This document shows positions 12,901 to 27,900 of a stretch of 64,000 bases of DNA, in pieces (positions within the stretch are counted from its first letter, which is position 1; the number at the start of each line of letters is the position of its first letter). A model generated the notes under the pieces. It searched no databases, was not told the origin of the DNA, and saw nothing but the letters and a program-made list of their open reading frames with translations. The position numbers and the translations under genes are program-made. Source of the stretch: Procambarus clarkii (taxonomy: Eukaryota > Arthropoda > Malacostraca > Decapoda > Cambaridae); assembly GCF_040958095.1 (NCBI RefSeq), contig NC_091181.1, forward strand, positions 29,502,529 through 29,566,528. The letters run 5' to 3'.

Positions 12901-15900
12901 CTTATTCTACAAAAGTACTCGAGATGCACCAGTGACTAAGCGCAAAGTTCTCCATATGGTAATCAGACAAATGGTCAATCATCCATTATCCTATCAAACT
13001 AATTACCCTTGTTATTACAACTTCTTGTGCATTGTTCACACTCAATCCATGCTTCATCATATACCTCCTTACATTAATAATTATTCTATTTAATTTTAGT
13101 AGTAGGTCACCAGATGCAAAACTCTCTCTTAGCATCTACAGTGCTGGATAAAACTAACCCCAAGAAATGTTAGGAACTCTCTTTAAAATATATTATAACA
13201 TTTTTGAAATAAAGAAGATAGTTGAAGTGAAATAAGTGGAATAAAAATGTATTATTCAGAGCTTAAACCCCCTCGGTCTTTCCCTTTAAATAATATCCCG
13301 ATACCCAGGAACATTGTAAAGTCCAGAGTCAGTGTGCCTTTTGCACACACTTTTCACCAACAATCATGATTGATCTTCATCTGGCCTCATTACAATCTCA
13401 CGATCATTTATCTAGCTCTTCTTTTGGCCTTGTGTTTACTGGCGGACTGTAGGCACGAGCAATGATTTTCTCTATGTGGGTGACTAGTTGACCCATCCCA
13501 GTTTGACCCCCAGGGCCTAGTATGAGTCATATGACTTTTTTCTTTTAATCGCTGCTTTTTTACTCAGTCACAGGCATGACCTAAACTTAGCTTGTCAGTG
13601 ACTGACAGGGTTAAGTTAGGGCACACTGAGAACACAAATCTTGCAATCAGGAAACGTCTTAAGACATAGTTCTGGGGTGGTTTTTCTGGTATGTATCTAA
13701 GTTTTCCCAAGTGGAATGGGGGTGGATTTTGTTTGATACAATTTTGTAAGGATACCAACACAGAAGAGGTAACAGGAGATAACACAAAGTCTATATATTG
13801 CAAGCAAGACAACTGGCCAGAGCTGACACACAGGATTATGAAAAAAGCCCTAGTTATCCAGCAGGAAATTCAAAGACAGCAAAGAACTGTGAGAAACACC
13901 CAGGCAGCATGAAAACTGTGGTACGAAACCATACACAGCTACAGAAAGCAATCATACTGTCCTGAGTCAAGACCCCATACCTGCAACACTCAGTTGAGTA
14001 AAATAAGCAAAATAACTAGGCAGGTCCCAAGAAGATTACCCCAAAGCAATCTGAAGAAGAAATCAGGACATTAAAGATCCTAGCAGCAGTGAATGCTGGA
14101 GTATATATATATAAAAAAAAAAAAACTCACATGAAGACACACACATGCCCACAGTGCTCTAGGTAACAAACAAGATGAGAACCTAGGAGGGTTCCAGAAA
14201 CACTGTCCCAGAACAAAGACTGAAGCAGTGATCTGGTCACAAGAATTATTTCCTTAGCATGCTCTAACCACATCTCTAGATACCTGCACGAGGAAAGTTA
14301 ACTCACACCTAGTTGAACACACTTGTATTCAACCTAGTTGAACCTAGTTTGGTCCCTAGTTTGTGTGGGACCAAAGAGCCAGAGCTCAACCACCGCAAGA
14401 ACAATTAGGCGAGTACAATACCAACCCAACACACAAGCAGACTCTGCCCACATCAGTTTGGTAAAGCTCGACACACACACACACACACACACAGCTAGCT
14501 GATACACACTTACATAAAGCATTCCCAAAAGCACAGGCTCAAAGCCTATCTCAGAATGAATAAACTTGCACATGACTGAAGATGTTCCTTACTAAACTGA
14601 AGAGGTAACTGAAGTGAGATCACAAGGTGGGAGTGGCAACTGGTAATTAGTAGTTATGAATAGCAGAACAATACTTGGGGGGGGGGTCACTTTAATTCCA
14701 AATATGGTTTAGAGAATTTTCCTGTCAGCCATTCCCTCTAAGTATGGAATGGTGAAGTGCAAATTATAAATGATCCTAGCTGCATCAGATATGAGGTCAC
14801 ACTGATCCAGATTTAATTGTCTCTGGAGAGCAGTGAGAAGTTGCCTAAGAAGCAACCAAGTGGCTCATGCTCATAAATATACAATAGTTAACTTTATGCT
14901 TAGATTACCAAAAATTAAAACAATTAGAAATACACATCAAAACACCTAAAGCTATTTTTTTTGCATACAGATTAAAGACCAGTAATTCTGTCATACATAC
15001 CTCCAGGTTTATCTTTGTGGTGATCACATGACAGACTTACAGTGCGCAGGTAGCACAAAGTCTTCTCCAGAAGCTGCCTATAAAGCTCCTGTAATTCTCC
15101 AGCTTGTTCTTCAGTAGCTTCGTATACCTGAAGAAGTTTGCTCAGTTGCATGACAAGAATATAAATTTATACACACTCAAAAGAGCTTTAAAGACAGAAA
15201 GGCACACCATGAATAAGTCTTTACCATTAAGGACTCGTGCATTTGGATCGTTAGTGTAAAATAAAATAAAAATATGGCTTTGAGTAAATATGAAAATCAC
15301 TTTTCTATGCATTTATTTGGTTGCCCCTCAGGTATGACTCTAAGTATATACAGTATAGCCAGGTAGGATGATATTCAATCCAACCCAAAAAGACAGGCAA
15401 ACAAGTGCATTAAATAAGCCTGTCTAAACCCTCTTGGCATCATAAACAACCACCTACAGATGGCTCTCATAAATCACTAGACCGACTAATGGCTATGTAT
15501 ACCCTGAAATGGTAGCAACCTGAACACTTAAAACGTTTCAAGGCGACCACAAACCTCTTGAATGGATGTAACAACATTTTTTTTAATTTGTATTATTTTT
15601 TGTAAATTTTGAAGTTTTGTCTTACTGGAAATTTCAGATTACTTATTTTTGACTGTTTGCACAAAATACATAAACAAGGATTTTTTTTAAATATTAACTA
15701 TGAAATAAAGATACTGTAACTCATCAAAATTTGAGTCATTTAAAATTTTCTGTAATTTTCTATATCATAAAAATTCTCACTTGGCAATCAAATCTAATTT
15801 TTGTTCTTCCCCAGAGTGTGCTAATTCATCCATGACACTCCTCAGGCAGCCTCCTCACACCTTGGCTATGATCAAGTTTCTACATCAACTCAGAATTTTT

Positions 15901-18900
15901 TAAAATGTTAAAACACCACCTATTCCTATACTGTACATTCTTGCAAGACTGATCTTTCTATAAAGCATCGTTTGTACTCAAAAGTGAAGCAAAAATAGGA
16001 TACTGCTTCACTTTTTGCAAAAGTGAAGCAGTATCCAAAGAAAAATGAATGCAAGTCCTTTGTACACCAAGAGGTCTGCAGTACCAGCAAAGAGGAAAAT
16101 GCATTTGGCCAGGCTAGCTAGGTCCACTATGTGACAGGACTGCGCCTACCAGGAGCCGGTCGGCCGAGCGGACAGCACGCTGGACTTGTGATCCTGTGGT
16201 CCTGGGTTCAATCCCAGGTGCCGGCGAGAAACAATGGGCAGAGTTTCTTTCACCTTATGCCCCTGTTACCTAGCAGTAAAATAGGTACCTGGGTGTTAGT
16301 CAGCTGTCACGGGCTGCTTCCTGGGGGTGGAGGCCTAGTCGAGGACCGGGCCGCGGGGACACTAAATAGCCCCGAAATCATCTCAAGATAACCACATAAA
16401 GAAAAGAAGAGCAGCATTCTGCTAACTATATTATATACTTTTTAAAGTTTAACTCTTTAGCTTTACTGTTTGATGCATCAGGTTACATCCCTGAGAATTG
16501 AAGTGTGTGTCTTGAGCAGAGTCAACCCTGGGTGTGAATGGTAATAGGTCACAATTAGCAACTAGTTTAATAAGGTGAATAAATCCACAAAGGCCGTGAT
16601 GAGGGTTCGAATTTACATCCAGGATGATCTCAGACGTGCCTTAATCAACTGCGCCACGACATAGATAAAGAATTGCAACCAGGATTGCTACTGCTCTCAC
16701 ACGGATCCCGCAGTCTCTCCGAGACACAATACCTTATAATTATGACATTCTTAAGATTGAGAGACAATTCAAATACCATGTCGTGGTGCAGTCGATTAAG
16801 GCGCATCTGGGATCATCCTGGACGTAAGTTTGAACCCTCATCACGGCCCTTATGGATTTATTCATTTGATATACCACGCTATTGTGATTTCTGTGTGTAG
16901 TTAAATAAGGTTTTATATTTTAGATTCCAGTGAGCAGTCATTTTCCCTGCTTATGAAAAGAACCTTATATAACTACCAGCTGATGACAGAGCTCTTCTTT
17001 ATAGCTTCCCTTAATTCTAATGTTCAAGAGCACTTTGCACACTTAAGACATCTAACTACGCAAAAAGAAAATAATTTCTTTTAATACAGTCTGCACATTT
17101 AAGCTTTTCTATGGCTATAACACCTCTTCACTCCAGTCACAAATGAAATGATTTCAACCCTGTGGCAATTATTTGCTCAAAAATACAAATATAGACTTAC
17201 AGCCAACAATGATCACATTTTTGTACTATTAATTTTGTAGTGGGGCACAAACAAAAACAAATGTGAACAAGGCCTAGTGAAGCACATATATGTACTATAA
17301 TAGGCCTAAGAGAGTGTATATTATCTAGGATTCCTTAGACAGGTTAGGTTAGGTTTTTTAATGACATTTCAATTTTTTTAGTATATCATTTGAGCTAACT
17401 CAATAATAAAAACAAACACTCAGATCTAACCGACCATATTTGTACATTTGATCAAATAGTTGCTATTAGTGCTATCATTTTAGGAGGATGGGTTGATGAT
17501 GTTTATTACTCACTGATAAATATAGCTTCTAAATCTAGGTCTAGATTATACAAAATTTAATTATAATGTTACGTTATTATTATAATTTTCTCTTAGGTAA
17601 GTAATGCACTATAATTTCATGAAAATTCAGATACCTTTACAGGATTTTGCAAAATTTCTCTAGTAACAAAGGCCTCTCTGATTTTTAAGGTTTCTGTTAA
17701 ATCAAATCCATATTTTTGGTTGCAAGGTAACGTTTATAATATTCAGTTGCTCCGACTCAGAAATTCGTAGAATAGTTCATAATTTGGACTACTCACCTGT
17801 CCGACAAATTTTTCCGATGAGAGAAGATGTGCTACAAGGCCAGCAATGGTATACTTCAAGTGACACATCTGCTTAGCAGAGTATGAATCAAAGCACATGA
17901 TGTCCCGACCTTGCTGAGCAGCCTTGTCAGCCGATCTTTTTTGAACGGTCATATCCTCTGCAAAGTGCCACACACACACACACCATAAGGTAATTATTAC
18001 ATCACTTATGATTTACATAGATAATGGAATACATTTGTATTGCAATGGCAAGAAATTGAAAAATATGATATCAAGCTATTATTATACATGAGCATTTCAA
18101 ATTTCAAATTTCCTAGATAGTTATATACAGGTATTCTGCAATACTGTAGTTTTGTAATTATTTTAGCAACGTCAATTTTTGACAATTTTTTTTTAAACCA
18201 TTATCAAATCACATAATATTAATTTTAAAACTTAGGTTAATATTGATTATTCCAGCATCAAGAGAGCAGGTGGAGCAAACATGCTCCATAATGAGTTACC
18301 TTTTTCCTCAGGCATGCTACTGATATGATCCATCAGCTGGCAACACGCATACACTTGGGCCATCATAGAAAACTGGCTACATAGTTTAAGGGCAAACTGA
18401 ATATCATAAGGAAGGCCTCGTTTGTCCTCCACTTTAATACCAGCTGCATCAATTATACTTCCTCTCATGACATGGGCATCAGCTGAAAGAAATTATAAAA
18501 TTCTTAAATGCAGATACTGTACAATGCTTTATTTATTTTTTAAAGGCAAGAATGGGAGAAGAAGTGAACTATGAAGGAGATAAATTGTTGATATTAACAT
18601 GTTTGTATGCAGATTATGCAGTGTTCTTTGCTAAGTGTAAGGAGAACAAGCAGAAGATTGTAAACAATTTTGACGATAAGTTAAAAACAAAAAGGTAGGC
18701 GAGTTCAGAAAAAGCAAAATTATAGTGTCTGGGAGAAGGTAACGAGATGTCATGGATTCTGTTAAACCTAGTGGCATGAGATATGGAAAGAGATAATTCA
18801 TTTAAAGTACAGTTTCAGTTTCCATACTCTCATTTTTACCTAACACTATTATCTAGTGTTAGGTAAAAATGAGAGTATGGAAACTGAAATAAGAGAGCAG

Positions 18901-21900
18901 TATAATGAAAGGAAGGAATTTAATGCTCTCATGCTAGAATTTATTCCAGCATGAGAGTTATAGAGGGACTAAAAAGACATTATAATACTCCCAGGCCCAA
19001 TACATGGAACTGAAAATTGGGCTGTGTGTTCAAGAGAACAAGTACGGGAAAATTACTGTTTTGAGAATAGTAGCTTGTATATGTGGAATGTATATACAGT
19101 AATTATAAGAAAGTATTTGACAAGTGTGTTATGAGTGAGAGGGGTGAAGGAATGAAATGTAAGAGTAGTAGAGTGGGTGATGCTGGGATGTTAGTATGAT
19201 GCTTGAAGATCATTTAACGAGAACATGTTACAAGGGTGATATGAGGGGGGGGGGGGGATCATAAGTTAGAGGCAGACAACCAGTATCCTGAAAGGGGAGA
19301 GTATAACAATATACGAATGAACAGGAAAAACGTTAAGAGTTTAATAGAGTGAAAGGCTTGTGAGAAAAAAACTGTCTGGAAAACTTTTTGCTCTGACCAC
19401 CTTTATATGGAGAGCTCCAGGGAGGAGATTTTGAGGCAATGGATTTAGACATCCCTAAGCATATTATAAGCCTGTATAATTCTTAAAAATTCTCTATCAC
19501 CAACATAAAAAGACAAAACAATAAAAATGTGTATCTAAAGTTTATCAAAGTATCTCACATACATACCCATGAGAGCTAAGATAATCCACAAGTTTTTGTT
19601 GGCATCAATTGTGGAGGCAAGTTGTGTGAAGAGTGCCAAGCGGCGGTGCTCTGGTAGATCTGGAAGAGCATCCACAAATACTTGGCAAACTTGTGCAAGT
19701 TTCACCAAGAGATTTTCTTCAGTTTCAGACTGTGGACAGTAAATTTGCTTATTAAAATGGCGCTAACAAAGAGTTTTGCAAGAAGTTTGCAAAACTGAGT
19801 CAGAAGAAAAGCTTGAAAAAAATGACAAAATAGATTTAAAGCAGAAGCTTCATACAACTCATTCACTGTGAAACTCATAAGCATGTTATAAATTTCCTAA
19901 ACATATACTCATACAACCCCTATTCCATAACAGGTATTGAAATTAAATACCAAAGTAGTTTAATCACATCATGGAAAATATAAAACTAAAGTAGTTTTAT
20001 CACATCATGGAAAATACATCAGAACAAAACAAAATTTAGCATAATCTGTTTTTTAAACATAACAGCCTTCATTCCAATAACTTAAATACCTTAATGAGTG
20101 CTGGTACGATGCTTTGTATGGTCTGGTGTATAACCTGGAAGGAGTACGAGTCATCACGTCTCAGAAGTGAAGTGCCCATGAAAGTGAAGATGGACATCAT
20201 ATTATGCATCACTGCTTCCTGGAAAGAAATGCAACAAAAATGCAATAAATACATAATATTCATATATTGTATACAGTTCTCAATTTATGGACAGAAATTC
20301 TATCAAGAGGCATGAAGGAATGGTAACAAATTGGGTTCAAAAGCAATATGTTTATACTGTCCATCATTCAGCATTGACATCCAGTAAGGGGTTCGAATTT
20401 TAATTGTGATCATTATGTGAGAATTTGTTGAGATCATTTAAAAGAGGCTTTAACCAAATGTAAGCAAGGCCATTTTGAATATGAACTGGTTACTTCATTA
20501 CCTAGCTGTAAAATGGGTCAAGGGCTATCATCACAATACCTGGACCCTAGGTAGGGCATTCAAGTTACAACTCTTTGGATGAGTTGTGGCCTAATGTATA
20601 GACTGACTGACCTGCAGACAATGAGTACAAACCTGACTTCCCTATGAAATACATGAAACATATGACATAGAATACATATATACACCAACCCTTAAGAGCT
20701 GTGAACAGTTGGAGTGAACTGAAGGAAAACATAACAAAGAATAATTCAAATCATAGCTTTAAAGAGAGATTAGTGTTGTCCCAGAGATCTATAAGCAATG
20801 AGGAAGGTCCTAAGAGCTGATCCTCTCTACCCAAACAAATTGGTAAGAAGAGATAGAAAAATATATACTCTAGCAACAGAAGCATTATATTTACTGATGA
20901 AATTTTTGCTGCCAAGGCAAGAATAAGCATTGCACGCCGGTGTGTATCTGAGTTCACTGATGACCGAATACACTGAACAATCAGTTCAACGTTCAGCTGC
21001 ACTTCTTTATTCACACCTGATGAAAAAATTATTATTATTATTATTATTATTTAACATCATTCAAACCTGTCACTACTCCTATATGACTACACATAATTAT
21101 CCTCATTATTAATACAAAGGAAAGTTTAAAGTATAGTATTTATGATCTAAACCTACATGTAACTAAACATATAGAATAGTCATCCATTCCATTTTAATTA
21201 AGCTACTTCAAAATTTGCTTTTAATAGTACAGAGGGATAGAGGGAGTTCCAATTAAAAATAAAATTTTAATAACTTTTTGAATGCTAAAGCTTAGCAACT
21301 TATTATAACAACATGCACAAAGTTATCACAAGAACACGATTTATCTACGAGAAAATATTAAGGCATATCGATGGGATCGAACCCACATGTACCTGGCCAG
21401 TCTATTGATGTGGGGTTCGTAACATTTTATGGCCTCTATAATTATGGGTCTTATAATTATATGCACTCATCATAAAATTACTAAATGGGTGAATAAAAGT
21501 GAGTGAACTGTGTTTGTCATTTGGGAGTAAGCAAGCATGAATACACAGGCTGTTTACTTGGGAATATTTAGCTATCATAATTAATGATACCTAAAAATCA
21601 AAATATCAATAAACAAAAACAATTATACCTCACAGACTTATATTTTTCATCCTTTAAATATTTTTTTATTGTTGGTGCACTAACTTTAAAATTTCCCCCA
21701 TTTAAATACCTATTAATTAGAGATTTAAGTTATTGTACAGTACAGTATTGTGTTTAACAAAAATTCTTTACCAAGATAACTCTTACCTTCTCCCAATTCT
21801 TCTTCTGACTTCTGCAGCAGATGCAATATTGCAGAAAGTATCTGTTGTTGCACCAATTCCGTAATGACTGTGTCTAGAGTTAGTGTGTGTTGGAGGCAAT

Positions 21901-24900
21901 GGCACAAGGGGCCGACCAATAACCATGGTCGGCCTAGTGACGCCATCACACCGATAGTTTCCAACATTAGGCCAAGTTTCTTCCAAGCCAAAAGTTGGTT
22001 ACTATCATTTACGTTCTTCTTTCTGTCAAAGAAAAATTAATGCAGATATGGTATCTAAAAGAAATCCCCTATCATCATTATATTGTACACATTACTAGTT
22101 CATTGTTTTAGTCTATAACTGTCGATGATTCCGAGGATCAACGTCTCCGTAGACCGGTCACTAACTAAGCCTCCTAGTTGGTGGTCTGGTCAACCAACCA
22201 GGCTGTTCAACATAGCTGCTCACAGCTTGACATATGAGTCACAGCCTGTTTGATCAGGCAGCCTTTGAAAGTATTTATCAAGTTCAGGTGATGAGTCACA
22301 ATAACGTGGCTAAAGTATGTTGACCAGACCACACACTAGAAGGTGAAGGGACGACGACGTTTCGGTCCGTCCTGGACCATTCTCAAGTCGATTGTGAACA
22401 ATCTCACAATCGATTTGAGAATGGTCCAGGATGAACCGAAACGTCGTCGTCCCTTCACCTTCTAGTGTGTGGTCTGGTCAACATATTTATCAAGTTCTAT
22501 TTTGAACAATGGAAGAGGTCAACCAGTTATACCCTATATGTGTAGAGGAGTGTTGTAGAGGAGTGTTGAAAAGTCTTAGGGATTTGATGTTGATCGAGTT
22601 CCCTCTCAGTGTGTCTATTACACCTCTGCTTTTCAATGGGGCTATTTTGCACATCCTTCAGTACCTTCTGGTCTCATGTGGTGTTATTTCTGTTTGCAGA
22701 TTTGAGACCAGTCCTTCTAGCATTTTCCAAGTGTAAGTTATTGCATGTAAATTTTTTCCCGTAAATTATTCTCTCTCCCACCTGCACTCTAGGGAATACA
22801 ATTTAAAAATTTTCAGCAGCCCCAATAATTTGGGTGCTTTATTGAGTGAATTTTAGTAGTAAAAGATCTTTACATGCCCTCCATGTTACTAATTTCTCCA
22901 GCCTTGAATAGGGCTGTTAGTGGGTAACAATATTCCACTGTAGAGAACTAGTGTCTTAAGTAGTATCTTCATTAATATGACATCTCGTTTGAAAAATTTC
23001 TTATTATATAACTAAACTGCATCCTTAATATTCTAGAGTTCACATTTAGTTACTTTCTGATAATGTCCTCACACCACTGTTTAACTAATATTCAATCAAC
23101 TATCTCTTGCATACCAATCACCTTTTTGTTGGATATTTTTAATATATATACAATTTATCAATTAATTTAAAATTAATCTGAATTTATTTTCAAATGTTTA
23201 CAGTCAAGTTATTGCATTATCAGAATACAACTCGCTCACCAAATGAGACATTACATGCAAATGGGTGAAGATCTTCCCACTAGAGAATATACTGATCAGT
23301 GGAGGAGCCCAAGTCTACATCTCACTTCTAGTAACAATTGTTACACAGTACAAAGATGTACATAAATTATTTATTGCTAAGGGTTTTACTCTCAATTCTG
23401 CAATAGTACTAGATCACATTGTTCACTAAGATATACAGTACACAGTACATGATACATATATATTTGTTCAACTTAAAATTAACAAGTAAAAAATTAATTA
23501 GGCCACGACTGAAAATAATGACGTTTCATTTTGTTTCAAACTATGCCAGATAATAAATAATTTAAAAACAAAAAGAATATAACTTACAGCCTCTTTTTCT
23601 TAACTTGAGCTGCTTTTATAGATGATACTTTATCAGCTAAATTTAACCCCTCAATCTGCTTGATAATAACAACAGCATCCAAGCTGACTTTCCGGAGACC
23701 CTTGCGGAGCCGGGCAGCCTCACTGGGATCATCAGATTCAACAACACGGCTGATGAGGACACTCCAGAGTCGAGACTGTACCTCTTCACTCTTGATACTG
23801 GTGAAGAACTTGCGAGTCATAACCTGGAAACAGACGCTACATGATCAATTCCGTGATGTAACAAATGCCAATGCCTTCAATCCTAAGCATTTAAACATAA
23901 GAAAAATAATTACCAAATTCTTTGGAAACAGGTATTCGTGAAGTGAAGGACATCAGAAAATTTTCAAGATACTGTACTAGAATTTTTTTAATTTGTTGTC
24001 TATATTATCCAAAGTGGTTTCAGGATATTTTGTAAGTTATATCCAACATATTCAGAACTGAACACTATTGTAATAAAGAAAAAATTAGTAGCCAAACTTT
24101 ATACAAAAAATTAAACAATAGAAATTTTAAAGATTCTTTACAGGAGATTTTGGTATATAAATGTGAAAAATTACATTTTGTATCTCGTGTTAATAATTTT
24201 ACTAAACAAATTGAGACGTGTAGCATTTCTGCTGAGTAACCCATGGTTGGGAAGCAACCAAACAGCTCTGGGACAGAAGATAAAATGAAGTCCAAAGAAA
24301 CTGAAGGGAAATCAGTACCCCTGTTTCTTCAGGTAATCACAACCCCATTATATTTAGTTTGTTACAACTAAATAAAAATCGACTTACCTGCTTCATCAAG
24401 ACACACTGTGGTGAAACAGCACCTTCATGAATAGCATCTTGAGATAGATCCAAGACTTGTCTTGAACATGAAATAGCCTTAAGGAAGAGCTCCCATCCAT
24501 CTTTACTTTCTAAGACTTCTGACGTATCAGGTGTGAAGCGAAGTAAAATGTAGTAGAGTGAAAATGAAGAGACAATATCAAGCTTCGAATCTTCTTTCAA
24601 AATAAGAGCCTGATTGAGAATGCTGTCTGCCACAGGCAGTAGATTAGTAAGTATTTCCTGAAATTAAGAAAATTTTACATGTTTTAAGCTTTACACGTCT
24701 TTACATTTTAAGTCGTCATTGTAAATGTTACTTAAAAATAAAGGGCAAAAACAGTCTCCTTGAAAGGTATTATAGGGGTAATGGCTCATCTAATAAATGA
24801 ATATAAGATGGAATGAACAAGAAAATTTATTTTGGATTTTAAAAATATATATACAGTATGTTTAATTGAATGAAGACAATCAACAAAGGTATTTTGGTCC

Positions 24901-27900
24901 ATTCCTTAGTCTCATTCTCAAGAATGAGAATAAGAAATGTAATGAATACAAGAGTTCATAAAGTACAAGGCATTGTAATGAGTAGAGAGAGTATAATGAG
25001 TTCAGATTGTGTAAGGACGAGTTCTCCCATTCAAAGGCTAGAACAAAATCTACATCTAGCATTGGATTCTTGTGCAGGGAAAAGACAACTTCCACAGATG
25101 ACAACAAAGACATTAGCAAAATACTGAGGATACAGTGCAATTCTGTTTTCAGTGAACCCCTGAACACATTTAGATCTATAATACAAATGTGTTCTTGTGA
25201 ATGTGATACCAATATCAAATCATGTCAGATGTCACCCTAACCAAGGGGCCTGATAGCTGAGTGGACAGCACTTCGGATTCGTAGTCCTGAGGTTCCAGGT
25301 TCGATCCCCGGTGGAGGCGGAAACAAATGGGAAGTTTCTTTCACTCTGATGCCCCTGTTACCTAGCAGTAAATATGTACCTGGTAGTTAAACAACTGCTA
25401 TGGGCTGCTTCCTGGGGGTATTTAACAAAAAACAATTTTTAAAGTCCTCGGGGACTTTAAAGGCCACGGCGACGCTAAGCCCTGAAATCATTTCGAGATA
25501 ACCTCAAGATAAGATAACCCCACTGAACCCTGGAAGCCATAGACAGTATACCCATGCACAGATTCCAGGAATTCTATATTCAGCAAGAATTGCATAAATC
25601 CACAATCCTAGGCCCTAAACAATATTTAGAGACAAAACCTTCACTGTTACATAACACATAGGATACATAACATAACATCAAGGATAACACTACTGTTATC
25701 CTTGACATCCCACCACTCCATAAAGTATGTAGTCAAGCAAATGCAAAAATTTATAGACTAATAGAACTAACATCACACATCATACAAAATGTTTGAGTCC
25801 TAAGAAGTATGATCACAAAACACAAGAAATCACAACGTCTACATAACCCTGGACAGCATGGGTTGAAAACATGGTACTTCTGCCTCTCACAATTGCAATC
25901 TAGACCACTATGATATTGCCCTAAATGCCATGGAAGACAAGCAAAATGCCTATGGAACATACACAGATTTAGCAAAAGTTTTTGACAAATGGTGTTATTG
26001 CACACAAAATGTGTACAAAGGCAATTACTGGCAAAGTCCTCTTTTTTAATTTCCTAGTGAACAAAACCCAGAATGTAATGAAGACTAAACCACACACTAG
26101 AAGATGAGGAGACGACGACGTTTCGACTTGATAATGGTCCAGGACGGACCAATACGTCGTCGTCTCCTCATCTTCTGGTTTAGTCTTCATATCTTCATAA
26201 CACAATAAAGTAGTTATCACAACCACAAGAAAAATTACAAGCTAGATAACAACACAGACATTCAAACGAGATGTCAGACCAATGATAAGAATTTTTAAGA
26301 CACTAGTGCTCTCTTGGGTGGAATATTGTGGCACACTAACAGCCCCATTCAAAGCTCCACTTATAAAAAAGTATACACATATAATTTAATAATTCTGAGC
26401 TGCATAAAACATTTGATAAGCCATACAAATGATAACTGACATTATTTACATAAGCCAATAACTACTTCAGGCTGCATAAATGGAAAAAATATCTATGGAA
26501 ACTTCCATTAAACAGCCAAAATATATTATTCAACTAATGATTACTAGGTACGAGTACCTTCTTTCTCAATCATAACTTGAAAAACTAAAATTCTAAACAG
26601 ACAATGAAGGAAAGACAACTTACAGCATCTGTGACATAACTGAGGACAAAGAGGAGAGGCGTCTTAAGGTGCATCGGTACTCTCTCACACACTACAATGT
26701 CAAGAAGGGCCTTAGTTACTTGCAAACCTCTGGACTTTCGTTTATCTCCAAATTCAGAGAGTACTGATGAAACATGGCTGAAAGAGATAATTATAACAAT
26801 CACTATACTAAATATATATATTTTTTAAATAAACATACTAAAAAATGTTTACGTATGAAATGAAAATCATTTGAGTGGGAATATGTGTGTGGGAGAAAAT
26901 ATTGGGAAAGAAACTTAAAGATATTTGCAAGGGAAAAAACCAGCACTGAATGTAATGAAACTCCATTTTCTGGGTAAGACCCGGAGGCTCCCCGGTGCTT
27001 ATCCAGGCTGATATTGCTATATTAGACTTTGGCATAAGTCATGTGAATGGAGTTCTTAGGCCTACTGGGGACCCTGAGCCAGAAGCTGGCCCCCTCAGAG
27101 AGGCACAAGGAGCAATGGCCTATAGAAACCTCCATGTGGTTGGAAGCATTCTATGTCTGCCATCAACAGGGTCAGGCACCCAGAAAGATAAGCGCTCCAA
27201 AACAAACCCCTAATCTGCTTAAGAAATTGCTACTGAAAGCTGAACTAGTAGATAGAACTCCCCATACAAAAACGAGCAAACGAGCATGACATCGCCACGT
27301 CATGCTCGTTTGGCCATTATAATTGCAAAAATTGCAATTGTGCCCCATAATTGCAAGAAAATTTTTAAATGGTCTTGTCACCATTTTTTTGTCAAAAAAA
27401 AAAGATCACTTGCAATGATACCAACAATCAGAATCATAAACAACACCTCCAAATAACTTGAACACAAGCACAACCCGTTATTCCTCTGTTAAACTACCAG
27501 TTGGCTAACTACTCACTAATCTGATCACATCAACACAAGGATGAAGAAGCCAACTGCTCCTAAATGCATCCTGGTATTGCACGTACTTTCTTCCCAGCTC
27601 TGTAGAGGCTGATTCAATACTTAGTATTTACTTCAGGGCATGTAACCAGTTGTTTGTGTGGATCTGGCGAGTAATACAATATTAGATTCAGTATTGTTTC
27701 AATACTATATTCCCAGATGATGACCATTTGTAACAGACTAGCATCACAGTTATCTTCTCTCTGGTTGTCTGAAATGGTTCTTAGTCTAGCTTCTCTTGAA
27801 CCAAGCACCTTTCTAGGTGGTACCTTTGAAAATCTCTGACCTAGGCCTTGGTATTTGGCCTGCTGTCCCAAGTTATACCTGTACAAGGAAAGCATTGACT

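Noticed and set aside
25245-25320. True tRNA gene
   Set aside because: The tRNA-like head is fused to the SINE body found in several other copies, so it is part of a retroposon.
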